This document shows, piece by piece, positions 8,796 to 16,733 of a DNA stretch of 64,000 bases. Below the pieces are notes generated by a model, which saw only the letters and a program-made list of their open reading frames with translations, was not told where the DNA came from and did no database searches. The stretch covers positions 62,001 through 126,000 of the forward strand of contig NZ_CP097320.1 in the NCBI RefSeq assembly GCF_023515995.1, read 5' to 3'. The DNA comes from Candidatus Mycobacterium methanotrophicum (GTDB taxonomy: Bacteria; Actinomycetota; Actinomycetes; Mycobacteriales; Mycobacteriaceae). Positions within the stretch are counted from its first letter, which is position 1, and the number at the start of each line of letters is the position of its first letter. The position numbers were made by a program, and so were the translations under genes.

Positions 8796-9326
8796 CTAGC
8801 CGTCGCGACTCCCACGTTGACGAAGCCGTCGCACCAGCAGCAAGGCCAGCAGGCTCACCGCGATCGCCATCACCAAAGGTAATGGTGAGCGGCCGGCCGA
8901 CGGCAGGCCCGCTTCCCGCGACACCGGGTTGCTCGCCGCTTCAACGGTCGACTTTGCCTGTGCCGCGACGTCCTTGGCTACCTGCGCAAGCTGGCCGTCG
9001 GTCTCGGACCGTGGTGGCGTGGAAGAGGGGCTTACTGGCTTGGCGGGCGCCTTTTTAGGGGCCGCTTTTTTAGCCGCCGCTTTCTTAGCTGCCGCCTTCT
9101 GGGGTGCCGCCTGCTGGCCCTTTTGCGCCGCTTTGGCAGCCTTAGCGGGCGCCTTTTTGGCGGGAGCCTTCTTCGCCGGTTTATCCGGAGCCTTGGCCGG
9201 CGGCGTTGACATTTCCGCCGGGTGTTCCGGTGGCGTGGGCGGTGCGGGCGGTGTACGGCCGGCGCCGGGCGCGCGTTCGGGTGCGATGTCAGCTGTCTTG
9301 TCTGGTGGATCCTGCGGGTCTTCCAT
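8796..9326 (-). CDS. hns: Hns-like Lys/Ala/Pro-rich protein with C-terminal membrane anchor
   Basis: 176-residue protein matching Rv3852 (called Hns) in design. An acidic/Pro-rich start is followed by a long basic low-complexity tract of PAKKAPAKKAPAKAAKA-type repeats (about residues 45-100, histone-H1-like). A conserved region follows (DGQLAQVAKDVAAQAKSTVEAA), then a C-terminal membrane helix (PLPLVMAIAVSLLALLLV) and an RRLRQRG tail. It should coat DNA through the basic repeats while held at the membrane. It is longer than the 134-residue M. tuberculosis protein, mostly in the disordered part. An in-frame ATG (MSTPP) further in would give a shorter form. It lies upstream of rraA. Confidence 0.9.
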   Translation of the reverse strand: MEDPQDPPDKTADIAPERAPGAGRTPPAPPTPPEHPAEMSTPPAKAPDKPAKKAPAKKAPAKAAKAAQKGQQAAPQKAAAKKAAAKKAAPKKAPAKPVSPSSTPPRSETDGQLAQVAKDVAAQAKSTVEAASNPVSREAGLPSAGRSPLPLVMAIAVSLLALLLVRRLRQRGSRDG

Positions 9327-9413
9327 CTAGGGAGCTCCTTTTGCAGTTTCTTTCTCGCCTCACCGAGCACGTGCCAGTCGAACCCATCATGCCAGGACCG
9401 CTGATCCGAGCAG

Positions 9414-9926
9414 TCATCGGCGATTGCGCGACTGCCACAGCAGAGCGCCGCCGACCAGCACCACCGCGCCGAGGATGAACGGCCAGATGGGGAAGTCGCC
9501 GCTGGAATTGTCCGAGGGTTCGGCCGTCGGTCCGGGTGTGCCTGTCCCGGCGGTCGTCAGGTCAAACGACCACGACCCGGACACCACGTGCCCGTCTGCC
9601 GACGTCACCCGGTAGTTCACTGTGTACTTTCCCGCGGGGCCCAGGGGCCGTACGCCGACGCTGACGACTGCGCCCTGCACCTGCGGCTGCCCGGACGACC
9701 ACAGGTTGCCGTCCGGACCGACAACCGTCATCGCGGCGAAGGTGGTTTGCAACCGCTCGTTGAACACCGCGCTGACGCGTGCCGGACCGGTGCTGACGGT
9801 GGCGTTGTCCGTGGGGTCGGTCGACACTCGGGCGGCGTGTGCGCTTGCGGCTCCGGCGGTGATGGTGGCGGCGAATGCAATCGCCGCGAAAAGCACGCTG
9901 ACCGCCGCCGCGCGTGTTCGTCTCAT
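9414..9926 (-). CDS. CopC-domain exported copper-binding protein
   Basis: 170-residue secreted protein with a signal peptide (residues 1-30, hydrophobic VLFAAIAFAATITAG, ending SAHA). The mature protein starts at or near His, a ligand in CopC proteins. The CopC beta-sandwich follows (STDPTDNATVSTGPARVSAVFNERL, then YRVTSADGHVVSGSWSF with the Asp-His pair). A variable Pro/Thr/Ser stalk and a C-terminal membrane helix (FPIWPFILGAVVLVGGALLW) with an RNRR stop-transfer follow. It is probably a periplasmic, membrane-anchored copper chaperone. It overlaps the ycnI-like gene upstream by 4 bases, so the two form an operon. Confidence 0.87.
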   Translation of the reverse strand: MRRTRAAAVSVLFAAIAFAATITAGAASAHAARVSTDPTDNATVSTGPARVSAVFNERLQTTFAAMTVVGPDGNLWSSGQPQVQGAVVSVGVRPLGPAGKYTVNYRVTSADGHVVSGSWSFDLTTAGTGTPGPTAEPSDNSSGDFPIWPFILGAVVLVGGALLWQSRNRR

Positions 9927-10618
9927 GTCCGCCGGGCCACCAGTGCGACACCGATACCCAACGCAGCGAGCAGCAGCGCGGCTCCGCTCAGCACCCGGGC
10001 GGTGTTATCGGCTGTTGCCCTTGGCTTTTGGCTTGTCGACGCGGGCGCGCCGGTCGGCGCCGCGGCGCTGCTTGGATGTGCGTGCTGGGTTGGCGGAGGC
10101 GTCGGGCCATCGGCGAGCGTCAGCACGGGCGCCGGATTGCTGGGCTCAGCACCGCCGGGCTGCGGCAGCTGATCCCACTTGACCACCGATCCGTCGGCGT
10201 AGGCCTGGGTCGTGGGGAAGCTGACGGTATCGGCGTCGGGCAGCTTCACCGATATCCGGAACAGCCCGAACTGGTCGACACCGATTCCGCCGTTCGGCGC
10301 TGCCGTCCAGGTCACCGAGCGGACGGTGCCGGAGGCGGAGTCGCGGTCGAGTTTGGTCGTCCAGCCGGGCTTGGTTTCGGCCTGTACCGAAGTGAGGTCG
10401 GGCAGGTTGACGGTAAGAGCGGTGGTGGCCGCCCCTTTCGTCGATTCGTTGGGCACCTCGAAGGTGACTACCGCTATGCCGCCGCGCACGGCGTCGTCGC
10501 TGCTGGCATGAACGTGGGCCGATGCCAGCGCGATGGCGGCGGTCGACTCGAGGTAGAGCGCGGCGGCGGCGGCGGCCGAGACGAGCGCGCGCCGAACCAG
10601 ACTGGGGTGTCGTGTCAT
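9923..10618 (-). CDS. YcnI-like (DUF1775) copper-binding membrane protein
   Basis: 231-residue exported protein. A long signal peptide ends SAHVHAS, placing a histidine at the mature N-terminus as in YcnI copper sites. The DUF1775 domain follows (AVVTFEVPNEST, FRISVKLPD, VVKWDQ with its conserved Trp). The C-terminus is a Pro/Ala/Thr stalk and a membrane helix (SGAALLLAALGIGVALVA) with an RRT tail. YcnI-CopC-type pairs are known copper-handling modules, so a role in copper acquisition or buffering at the outer face of the membrane is inferred. First gene of a two-gene operon overlapping the copC-like gene by 4 bases. Confidence 0.87.
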   Translation of the reverse strand: MTRHPSLVRRALVSAAAAAALYLESTAAIALASAHVHASSDDAVRGGIAVVTFEVPNESTKGAATTALTVNLPDLTSVQAETKPGWTTKLDRDSASGTVRSVTWTAAPNGGIGVDQFGLFRISVKLPDADTVSFPTTQAYADGSVVKWDQLPQPGGAEPSNPAPVLTLADGPTPPPTQHAHPSSAAAPTGAPASTSQKPRATADNTARVLSGAALLLAALGIGVALVARRT

Positions 10619-10680
10619 CCGATTGCTAGTCCTTTATCTATGCGGGCGGATCAGGTGGTGTCGGCAGGCAACCACGGACT

Positions 10681-11337
10681 TCAGGTCAATCCCAGCCGTG
10701 CCATCAGGTCGGCATCGATCTCATCGAGTTGTCTGGAGATCGCGGCGTGCGCGGCACGGCGGCGCGTGGCGGGCATGTTCTCGGCAGCGGTGATGGCGGC
10801 CGATAAGTCGGTGAGCCGTTCGGAAATAGCGGCCGCGAACTGCTTGGTCTCGGCACCCTTGGGTTTGTTCTCCTGCACAGAGCGCAACGACTGCTCGGCG
10901 CCGGCGACGCGGGCTGACAGCCGGCCGCCGTGCCCGGAAAACTGACCGATCTGGGCTAAGGGAACCCCGAGCGCATCGGCGCGCCGCTGGTCGATCAGCC
11001 CGCGCACAGCTATCGCTAGCCGGTAGGCCAACGGCACCACGATCGGGGCGAGCAGCCGAGACACCGTCAGCATGCGGCGAATCCGCGTCGGCGAGAACAA
11101 CTTGCCGTCCTGCGCCGCCTTGAGCTGGGTCGCGGCGACCTTCAACGCCGCCCGGTCGCTGTTTCGCTGCGCCTTCATCTGGTCCCGCAGCGCCTTCGCC
11201 TCGGCGCGCTGCGCGGCTTTGAACCGGCGGACCTCGTTTTTCGCAGACAGCTTGGCCTCGAGTTTGGCCCGGGCTTTGATCGCTCTGGCCTCGGCACGAC
11301 GCGTCGCGCGGGATTTTCGCTTGCCGAACAGGCCCAT
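10681..11337 (-). CDS. Conserved mycobacterial protein, Rv3850-like
   Basis: 218 residues, identical in length to Rv3850 of M. tuberculosis. It starts MGLFGKRKSRATRRAEARA. The first 75 residues are highly charged and helical, rich in Ala/Lys/Arg, and look like a coiled coil. The central part includes FSPTRIRRMLTVSRLLAPIVVP, a possible amphipathic or membrane-associated helix. The C-terminal helical part (QFSGHGGRLSARV, then LTDLSAAITAAENMP) is conserved. The function is unknown. The ATG at 11337 was chosen over a longer frame to 11400 because MGLFGKRKS is the conserved start. It lies downstream of espR on the same strand. Confidence 0.88.
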   Translation of the reverse strand: MGLFGKRKSRATRRAEARAIKARAKLEAKLSAKNEVRRFKAAQRAEAKALRDQMKAQRNSDRAALKVAATQLKAAQDGKLFSPTRIRRMLTVSRLLAPIVVPLAYRLAIAVRGLIDQRRADALGVPLAQIGQFSGHGGRLSARVAGAEQSLRSVQENKPKGAETKQFAAAISERLTDLSAAITAAENMPATRRRAAHAAISRQLDEIDADLMARLGLT

Positions 11338-11423
11338 CCCCGGCCGCCTCCCCGGTATCTCGTCGATTATCGAGGTGCGTATGCCCCGTCGATGGGCCAA
11401 CCCTAACTGGACTCGCCGCGGTG

Positions 11424-11822
11424 CTATGCGTCCAGGTGTTCCTTGCGGCGGAGCTCGTCAACGCGCTGCATGATGTCCTCCTGCGCCTCTGGGGACAAAC
11501 CGCTGGCGCTAAGCGCGATACGTCGAACGCCCTCCTCGCGCATCATCGTCAGCCACACCAACTCCTGGTCGAGCTTTTCGTAGTACTCGTCGTCGGTGAA
11601 GTAGGCGGGCTTGATGCGAAAGAAGTTTGCCAGCGCGGCCATCGTGGCAGACGACGGGTTTGTGCGGTTGCCGGAGCGTAGTTGCGACAGGTAGGGAGCC
11701 GACATCGTGATGCCCTCCGCCTTGAGCGCCGCGATTACCTCAGCAGAGGTATGCGGTCCGCGTCCCGGCGGATAAACCGTGTCGAACAGCCGGTTCAAGC
11801 GGGCAGCGAACGTCGTGCTCAT
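11424..11822 (-). CDS. espR: Nucleoid-associated regulator EspR
   Basis: 132-residue dimeric DNA-binding protein with an N-terminal helix-turn-helix of XRE/SinR type (YLSQLRSGNRTNPSSATMAA, residues about 50-70). FFRIKPAYFTDDEYYEKLD then leads into a C-terminal dimerisation helix pair (RVDELRRKEHLDA). The first 85 residues are nearly the same as M. tuberculosis EspR; differences gather in the C-terminus (MMREEGVRRIALSASGLSPEA). EspR activates the espACD locus of ESX-1 and acts as a global nucleoid-associated protein. The ATG at 11822 is preceded by GGAGGT 7 bases away, which settles the start against the ATG at 11837. Confidence 0.97.
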   Translation of the reverse strand: MSTTFAARLNRLFDTVYPPGRGPHTSAEVIAALKAEGITMSAPYLSQLRSGNRTNPSSATMAALANFFRIKPAYFTDDEYYEKLDQELVWLTMMREEGVRRIALSASGLSPEAQEDIMQRVDELRRKEHLDA

Positions 11823-12214
11823 CGATATGACCTCCACCGGGTCGGCCGACCGAATATTTCCATTTGTGATATTTGCTGATCATCGTAGCGAGTGTTATCG
11901 CCGCAACCAAGTGCAAAGTTGGCGAGAATTGCTGCTCGCCGGCGTGGAGCAAGTCGGCGACGCCGTTAGAGCGCGCTACGCTCGATATTCAGCGAATTCT
12001 CATGGTGGCGCAAGCGGATCGTGTCGCGATGCACGGTCTGCGCGTGGGCTGATCGCAGCGCAAGGTTTCGTTGGTCGAGCGGATCGGATCTTATGGCAAC
12101 CGAACCGGTGCGCCGGCGTCTCGAAAAGCGGATTTGCTGCCGTCGTCTGCTCTGGTAACTGTGAGCGCGGTTTCCGACCGTGTTCACGGTCCGAACCGAG
12201 CTCGGTGGAAGTCT
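11823..12214. other. Intergenic region upstream of espR
   Basis: About 390 bases with no supportable gene. The 11850-11890 part is AT-rich for this genome (GAATATTTCCATTTGTGATA then TTTGCTGATCA) and probably holds the espR promoter on the minus strand; it includes the half-site TGTGATAT at 11865-11872. The rest has only weak frames that run across neighbouring genes. M. tuberculosis has a membrane protein gene (Rv3848) here; nothing like it is visible. Confidence 0.5.
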
Positions 12215-12748
12215 TCAGGCAGCGAGCAGCATCGCCAGAATCGCGGTGTCGGGATGGCTGATCGGGTCGACACCGACGCGGCTCACCATCGAGGTGATGG
12301 TCCCGTCGGCTTCTGCTTCCACCCAGGCGGCGCGGTGTTCCAGACCCAGATGTGGCAGCCCTGGTAGCAGCACGCATCCCGACGCCGCGCCGCTGCATTC
12401 GGGCAAGGACGGGGTGGTTTCGGAGGGCGGGTGCAGCATCAGTAATGCCGGCGGCTGATGATCAGCGAAATAACCTGGCTGGATGGCGGATGCACCCACC
12501 ACCGGACCCTCTGCCAGCACCAGGCCGACGGTGCCGGGAACCGGAGCCTCTGGCAGTTCCTCGCGAGCACCGAATACCGTTGTGGTGTCTAGCAACCCAG
12601 GTAGCGACGCGACGCGCACGGCGACCATGAGCAGTTGCGCCCACTCTTTCGTCGAGTCGGGCCACCGCCCGGAAATCACGAACCCTTTCAGGGCGCCATG
12701 AGAATGGAATGGGGCCACTTCGATGGCCCGGCCTGACCCGCTTTCCAT
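12215..12748 (-). CDS. Conserved mycobacterial protein, Rv3847-like
   Basis: 177-residue cytosolic protein of unknown function, starting MESGSGRAIEVAPFHSHGAL. It has no membrane helix or signal peptide. Conserved-looking stretches are VISGRWPDSTKEWAQLLMVA, TTVFGAREELP, TVGLVLAEGPV and the hydrophobic end PDTAILAMLLAA. The length equals Rv3847 of M. tuberculosis, which also lies between espR and sodA, so this is taken as its orthologue by position and size. The start at 12748 is an ATG. It lies downstream of sodA on the same strand with a 204-base gap. Confidence 0.82.
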   Translation of the reverse strand: MESGSGRAIEVAPFHSHGALKGFVISGRWPDSTKEWAQLLMVAVRVASLPGLLDTTTVFGAREELPEAPVPGTVGLVLAEGPVVGASAIQPGYFADHQPPALLMLHPPSETTPSLPECSGAASGCVLLPGLPHLGLEHRAAWVEAEADGTITSMVSRVGVDPISHPDTAILAMLLAA

Positions 12749-12952
12749 TCCGCCCTCCGCCCACGATCCAGTTCGGGTATCCAGCGATACGCCGGTGGGT
12801 CGATTAACTCAGCATGCGTCAGCAGGTGACTACCCGCAAGCTGACACGAGCAACCAATGCCCGACTTCGTCGAGAAAAGAAATACGGCTCAATAGTGAAC
12901 GGAGCGCCGCACGAATGGCGCGACGCCCCGAACGGGCGAATCAACGCCGAGC

Positions 12953-13576
12953 TCAGCCGGCGATCAGGCCTTTGGCCTTCGACGTCGCCGTCGCGTAGCG
13001 CGCCTGCACGTCCTCCCAGTTCACGACGTTCCAGAATGCCTTGGCAAAGTCGGCCTTGACGTTCTTGTACTGCAGGTAGAACGCATGCTCCCACATGTCG
13101 AGGACCAGCAAGGGTACGACGCCGAGCGGAAAATTGGTCTGGTGGTCGTAAACCTGGAACACCAACAGCCTCTGGCCAAGGCTGTCCCAGCCGAGCGCCG
13201 CCCAGCCGGACCCCTGCACCGTGGTGGCCGCCGAGGTGAACTGACCGCGGAACTTGTCGAACGACCCGAAGGCCTCGTCGATGGCGGCCGCGAGCTCGCC
13301 GGTCGGCTTGTCGCCGCCGTTGGGGGACAAGTTCTTCCACCACAGGCTGTGATTGACGTGACCGCCTAGGTTGAACGCCAAACTCTTCTCGTGCAGCAGA
13401 ACCGCCGAGAAATCCTCTTTGGCGCGCGCCTCTTCCAATTTGGCCAGTGCATCGTTTGCGCCCTTGACGTACGTGGCGTGATGCTTGTCGTGGTGAAGCT
13501 CGTTGATTTGACCCGAGATATGCGGCTCCAGCGCGCCGTAGTCCCAGTCCAGGTCGGGCAAAGTGTATTCAGCCAC
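12953..13576 (-). CDS. sodA: Iron superoxide dismutase
   Basis: 207-residue Fe/Mn-type superoxide dismutase, which converts superoxide to peroxide and oxygen and is abundantly exported by mycobacteria despite lacking a signal peptide. Metal ligands are visible: His in [14 protein letters not shown], His in [10 protein letters not shown], and Asp and His in [24 protein letters not shown] is the conserved core. The length equals M. tuberculosis SodA. The GTG start at 13576 has a strong GGAAGG ribosome site upstream, in keeping with high expression. Confidence 0.98.
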   Translation of the reverse strand: MAEYTLPDLDWDYGALEPHISGQINELHHDKHHATYVKGANDALAKLEEARAKEDFSAVLLHEKSLAFNLGGHVNHSLWWKNLSPNGGDKPTGELAAAIDEAFGSFDKFRGQFTSAATTVQGSGWAALGWDSLGQRLLVFQVYDHQTNFPLGVVPLLVLDMWEHAFYLQYKNVKADFAKAFWNVVNWEDVQARYATATSKAKGLIAG

Positions 13577-13740
13577 GAGATTCCTTCCTTCGACGATCGT
13601 TGCCGATCTGCTTTTTGATGCTCCGCTCGCAGGGTGTCAGCGGAGCGGCGGCTTGGATTGCTCAACCATGACCAACCCTGCTCCATCACCGCGCGCACCG
13701 CAACAACGAGTGCGATGCGCGAATACCCCCGCGGTGGGAG

Positions 13741-13899
13741 CTAGAACCAAACGATGGCTGCGAGGATCGCCAGCAAAACCAGGGCGATCAGGCCGGCGCG
13801 CAAACCGGCGAGCAAGTAGGAGCGATTGCATGCCGCCGAGCTCGCATACCAATGCGATGACGGGCCCGCGGACCGCGGCCCGATCGGTTGCGTTGTCAT
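13741..13899 (-). CDS. Small C-tail-anchored membrane protein
   Basis: A 52-residue protein starting MTTQPIGPRSAG and ending in one hydrophobic helix (LIALVLLAILAAIVWF). The ATG at 13899 has GGAG 9 bases upstream, which supports translation. The frame also opens from 13926. The polar N-terminus contains two cysteine/serine-rich turns but no motif. It could be a small stress-related membrane protein near sodA, or a chance frame; no family is recognised. Confidence 0.45.
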   Translation of the reverse strand: MTTQPIGPRSAGPSSHWYASSAACNRSYLLAGLRAGLIALVLLAILAAIVWF

Positions 13900-14448
13900 C
13901 GGATGGCTCCGGCCTTCACGTTCCACTCTCCCCAGTGAGATGAGTCACAGTTAGTCCCAGCGGACGCGATCATAACCCTTTTGTGAACTGACGGGAAAAT
14001 CCAACCGCGCGTGGATAGCTGGCCAGCATCTCTTTTGCTGGCTAACGGCTGCGGGGAAGCGGCGATGGACGTCGTCGCGGCAGGTGCGCCCGGAGGCCCG
14101 CCGGGCCGATTCGGTGTGACATCCCCCATAACGGCGACGTCACGAACGGCCAAAGGGGCGCTAAGAATTCGCTGAGCACGCGCCGGATCCGTCGATCACG
14201 CCTGGTTTCCGCTGGTTCTTATCCACAGCGATTACCGGGAGGAGCGTATTTACCGCGTGTCAAACGCCCTGAGCCCGCACGGCTACCTGTGGATAAACCT
14301 GTGGAAACTGTGGATACCGGGCGGTAGCTGGGACAGGCCCGCTGCCCGGCATGCCGCCCCATGCCAAGGTCGAACCCATGGACAGTCCACCTGTGATGGC
14401 CCAGACCGATAGGCTGCCGGACTGCCTGCCGAGTTCGGCGTCACGGCG
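13900..14448. promoter_or_regulatory. Intergenic region with DnaA-box-like cluster (14219-14317)
   Basis: About 550 bases without a clear gene. It contains TTATCCACA at 14219-14227 and its exact reverse complement TGTGGATAA at 14288-14296. Two near copies follow in the same orientation, TGTGGAAAC (14300-14308) and TGTGGATAC (14309-14317). TTATCCACA fits the DnaA box consensus of E. coli (TTATNCACA) and of mycobacteria (TT-G/A-TCCACA). Four sites in 100 bases, three of them 9 to 12 bases apart, is denser than chance. It is not oriC, as dnaA, dnaN and rpmH are not near. A titration or regulatory DnaA site is possible. Confidence 0.55.
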
Positions 14449-14691
14449 GTGTTGCTGGACGTGCGTGAAAACGACGAGTGGCGTCAGGGCCACGCTGCCG
14501 GCGCCCAGCACATCCCGATGGGCCAGGTGCCGGCACGGGTCAGCGAGATCGACCCACAAGCGAAGCTGTACGTCGTATGCAAGGCCGGCGGACGCTCGCA
14601 GAAAGTGGCCGAGTATCTGGCCCGCAACGGGTATGCAACCGTCAACGTCAGCGGCGGGATGCTGGCATGGCCAACGCCGGACGTCCGGTGA
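14449..14691 (+). CDS. Single-domain rhodanese, possibly 5'-frameshifted
   Basis: 80 residues of a rhodanese domain: LLDVRENDEWRQGHAAGAQHIP, then the active-site loop CKAGGRSQ with the catalytic Cys, then NVSGGMLAWPTPDVR. Rhodaneses move sulfane sulphur or act as sulphur carriers. The frame begins at a GTG inside the first conserved strand, so about 20 N-terminal residues are missing. They may be restored upstream: an ATG at 14381 opens another frame (MDSPPVMAQ), while PAEFGVTA, just ahead of the GTG, is in this frame after a TAG at 14410. A one-base shift near 14425 would join the two. It could be a real frameshift, a sequence error or a short protein. Confidence 0.7.
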   Translation: MLLDVRENDEWRQGHAAGAQHIPMGQVPARVSEIDPQAKLYVVCKAGGRSQKVAEYLARNGYATVNVSGGMLAWPTPDVR

Positions 14692-14793
14692 TCGCCGACG
14701 ACGGCAGTGCCGGCAGCATCTGAGCGTTAGGCTGGCGCCCGTGATCCGCGTCAGCGACGATACAGAGCGCAGCGATGAGGAGGAGCGGCGCCC

Positions 14794-15909
14794 GTGATCC
14801 AAGCGTGCTCCCAGTGCGGCATACGCTGGAATGTCCGTGATCGGCAACGTGTGTGGTGTCCACGCTGCCGTGGGACGCTGCTGGCGCCATCACCCGAGAC
14901 GTCCGATGTCGATCGGCGCTCGAATGCCGGCCAGCGAACAGCGCCGCGGTTGCCGCCGGGCTACCGCTGGATTGCGGTGCGTCCCGGCCCGCCACCTCCT
15001 CCGCGACGTCGGCGTCGGCCGCTCGGGCCGACCCCCCGATACCCGGTGATACCGCGCTGGGGCCTGCAGGACCGCGTCGAGCCGGATGGTCCCGGGCATC
15101 GGCCGGCCGTTCGGCAAGCGCCGCCGCCGGCTAGGGTGCGTGCCGCACTCGTGGCGACGGTGATGACGCTGGGCGGCGCGGTGCTGGTTCACCTGATTCG
15201 CTACCTGTTGCTGATCATCAACCGCAATTCGCTGCTGAATTGGCTGGTGGCCGACGCGGCGGCGCTGCTGAGTGTGTTGGCCAGCCTGGCCGTGATCGCG
15301 GCGGTGATCACCTACGCCCTGCTGCTGACCCGGTGGTTGATCGCCCGCCGCGCCGCGGCTTTCGCCCAGCGCGGCAGGTCCGAGACCCGTACGCCGTGGG
15401 CGCTGAGGCTCGGCACTCTGTTGCCGCCGTCGGCTGCGATGGCGCTGGCCGTCACCTGCGCTGCGATCCTGGTGTCCGTCGGCCATTCACCCGGCTGGAC
15501 GCTGATGGCCGGGTGTGTGGTGATCTGCTGTTTGCCCCTGCTGGCCATGGTGTGGTCGCTGGTCTATGTCATCGAGCTGGCGAAAACGGAGGACAACTAC
15601 CACCGGCTGCGCGGCACGATCTGGGGATGGTGGCTGTTGTGGCTGCTCAGCAGCTTGACGTCGGTTTTCGCATCGGTCACCAGCCGAGCGCAGGACGTCC
15701 AGGGCATTGCCAACAACACGGTGGCCATGATCGTCGCCTACCTGGTGGCCCTAGCCGCCGTGACCGCCACGGCGAAGGTTTACGAGGGATTTGAGCGCAA
15801 ACCGGTCGAACGCCCGGCCCATCGCTGGGTCGTGGTTGCCGGCGACGGAACCGGCGCGCCGAAATCGGCTCCTGCGGTTGAGTCGACGGCTGAACAACCG
15901 GCAGCATAG
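14794..15909 (+). CDS. DUF4328-type membrane protein with N-terminal zinc ribbon
   Basis: 371-residue protein, in the place of Rv3843c. The N-terminus has a zinc-ribbon pair (CSQCG at residues 5-9, CPRC near 22). A basic Pro/Arg-rich linker follows (PPPPPRRRRRP near 68-80). About six membrane helices come next, from residue 120 onwards (ALVATVMTLGGAVLVHLIRY, VLASLAVIAAVITYALLL, WTLMAGCVVICCLPLLAMVW and others). EDNYHRLRG and WWLLWLLSSLTSV are typical of the DUF4328 region. The C-terminus is polar. The function is unknown. The GTG at 14794 follows a GAGGAGG-type ribosome site. It ends 4 bases before glpQ1, so the two are probably co-transcribed. Confidence 0.87.
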   Translation: MIQACSQCGIRWNVRDRQRVWCPRCRGTLLAPSPETSDVDRRSNAGQRTAPRLPPGYRWIAVRPGPPPPPRRRRRPLGPTPRYPVIPRWGLQDRVEPDGPGHRPAVRQAPPPARVRAALVATVMTLGGAVLVHLIRYLLLIINRNSLLNWLVADAAALLSVLASLAVIAAVITYALLLTRWLIARRAAAFAQRGRSETRTPWALRLGTLLPPSAAMALAVTCAAILVSVGHSPGWTLMAGCVVICCLPLLAMVWSLVYVIELAKTEDNYHRLRGTIWGWWLLWLLSSLTSVFASVTSRAQDVQGIANNTVAMIVAYLVALAAVTATAKVYEGFERKPVERPAHRWVVVAGDGTGAPKSAPAVESTAEQPAA

Positions 15910-15913
15910 TGGC

Positions 15914-16717
15914 ATGACGCGGGCCGACCGGGTGGTGTCTGGGCATCCGTTTGTGGTCGCGCATCGCGGCGCGTCGGCCGCCCTGCCGGAACACACGCTG
16001 GCCGCATACGATCTCGCCTTGCGAGAGGGCGCCGACGGCGTGGAATGCGATGTCCGGCTCACCCGCGACGGGCACTTGGTTTGCGTGCACGATCGTCGGC
16101 TGGACCGAACGTCGACCGGCGCCGGCCTGATCAGCACGATGACGCTGGCCGAGCTGCGTGAGCTGGAATACGGCGCGTGGCACGGTAGTTGGCGCGCTGA
16201 CGGCGCTAACGGCGACACCGGCCTGCTGACGCTGGACGCCCTCGTCGCACTGGTGCTGGACTGGAAACGGCCGGTGAAGATCTTCGTCGAGACCAAGCAT
16301 CCCGTCCGGTACGGCGCGCTGGTGGAAAGCAAGGTGTTGGCGCTGCTGCATCGCTTCGGCATCGCGGCACCCGCATCCGCCGACCGCTCGCGCGCGGTGG
16401 TGATGTCGTTTTCCGCTTCGGCGCTGTGGCGGGTTCGGCGGGCGGCGCCGCTGCTACCCACGGTGCTGCTCGGCCGCAGCCATCGTTACCTGGTCAGCAG
16501 CGCGGCCAGCACGATCGGGGCCACCGCAGTCGGGCCGTCGCTGGCCGTCCTTCGCGAACATCCCGAGCTCGTCGACCGTGCGGCGGCCCAGGGTCGGGCG
16601 CTCTATTGCTGGAGCGCCGACCACTATGACGACGTCCGATTCTGCCAAGAGGTCGGGGTGGCATGGCTGGCCACCCACCATCCCGGCCGCGTCAAGGCCT
16701 GGCTCGAAAACGTCTGA
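15914..16717 (+). CDS. glpQ1: Glycerophosphodiester phosphodiesterase
   Basis: 267-residue GDPD-family TIM barrel that splits glycerophosphodiesters into glycerol-3-phosphate and an alcohol. The catalytic N-terminus is clear: VVAHRGASAALPEHTLAAY with the HRG motif, then GADGVECDVRLTRDGHLVCV with Glu and Asp metal ligands, followed by the HD pair. Later conserved parts are KIFVETKHP, LYCWSADHYDDV and GVAWLATHHPG. Rv3842c (GlpQ1) is 274 residues. The ATG at 15914 starts at MTRADRVVSGHP and lies 4 bases after the preceding stop. No signal peptide is seen, so it acts in the cytosol. Confidence 0.93.
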   Translation: MTRADRVVSGHPFVVAHRGASAALPEHTLAAYDLALREGADGVECDVRLTRDGHLVCVHDRRLDRTSTGAGLISTMTLAELRELEYGAWHGSWRADGANGDTGLLTLDALVALVLDWKRPVKIFVETKHPVRYGALVESKVLALLHRFGIAAPASADRSRAVVMSFSASALWRVRRAAPLLPTVLLGRSHRYLVSSAASTIGATAVGPSLAVLREHPELVDRAAAQGRALYCWSADHYDDVRFCQEVGVAWLATHHPGRVKAWLENV

Positions 16718-16733
16718 CCAGCGCCGACCTTCG

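Noticed and set aside
14219..14317. Replication origin
   Set aside because: DnaA-like boxes are present, but dnaA, dnaN, rnpA and rpmH are not adjacent and no AT-rich unwinding element is seen, so it is reported only as a DnaA-box cluster.
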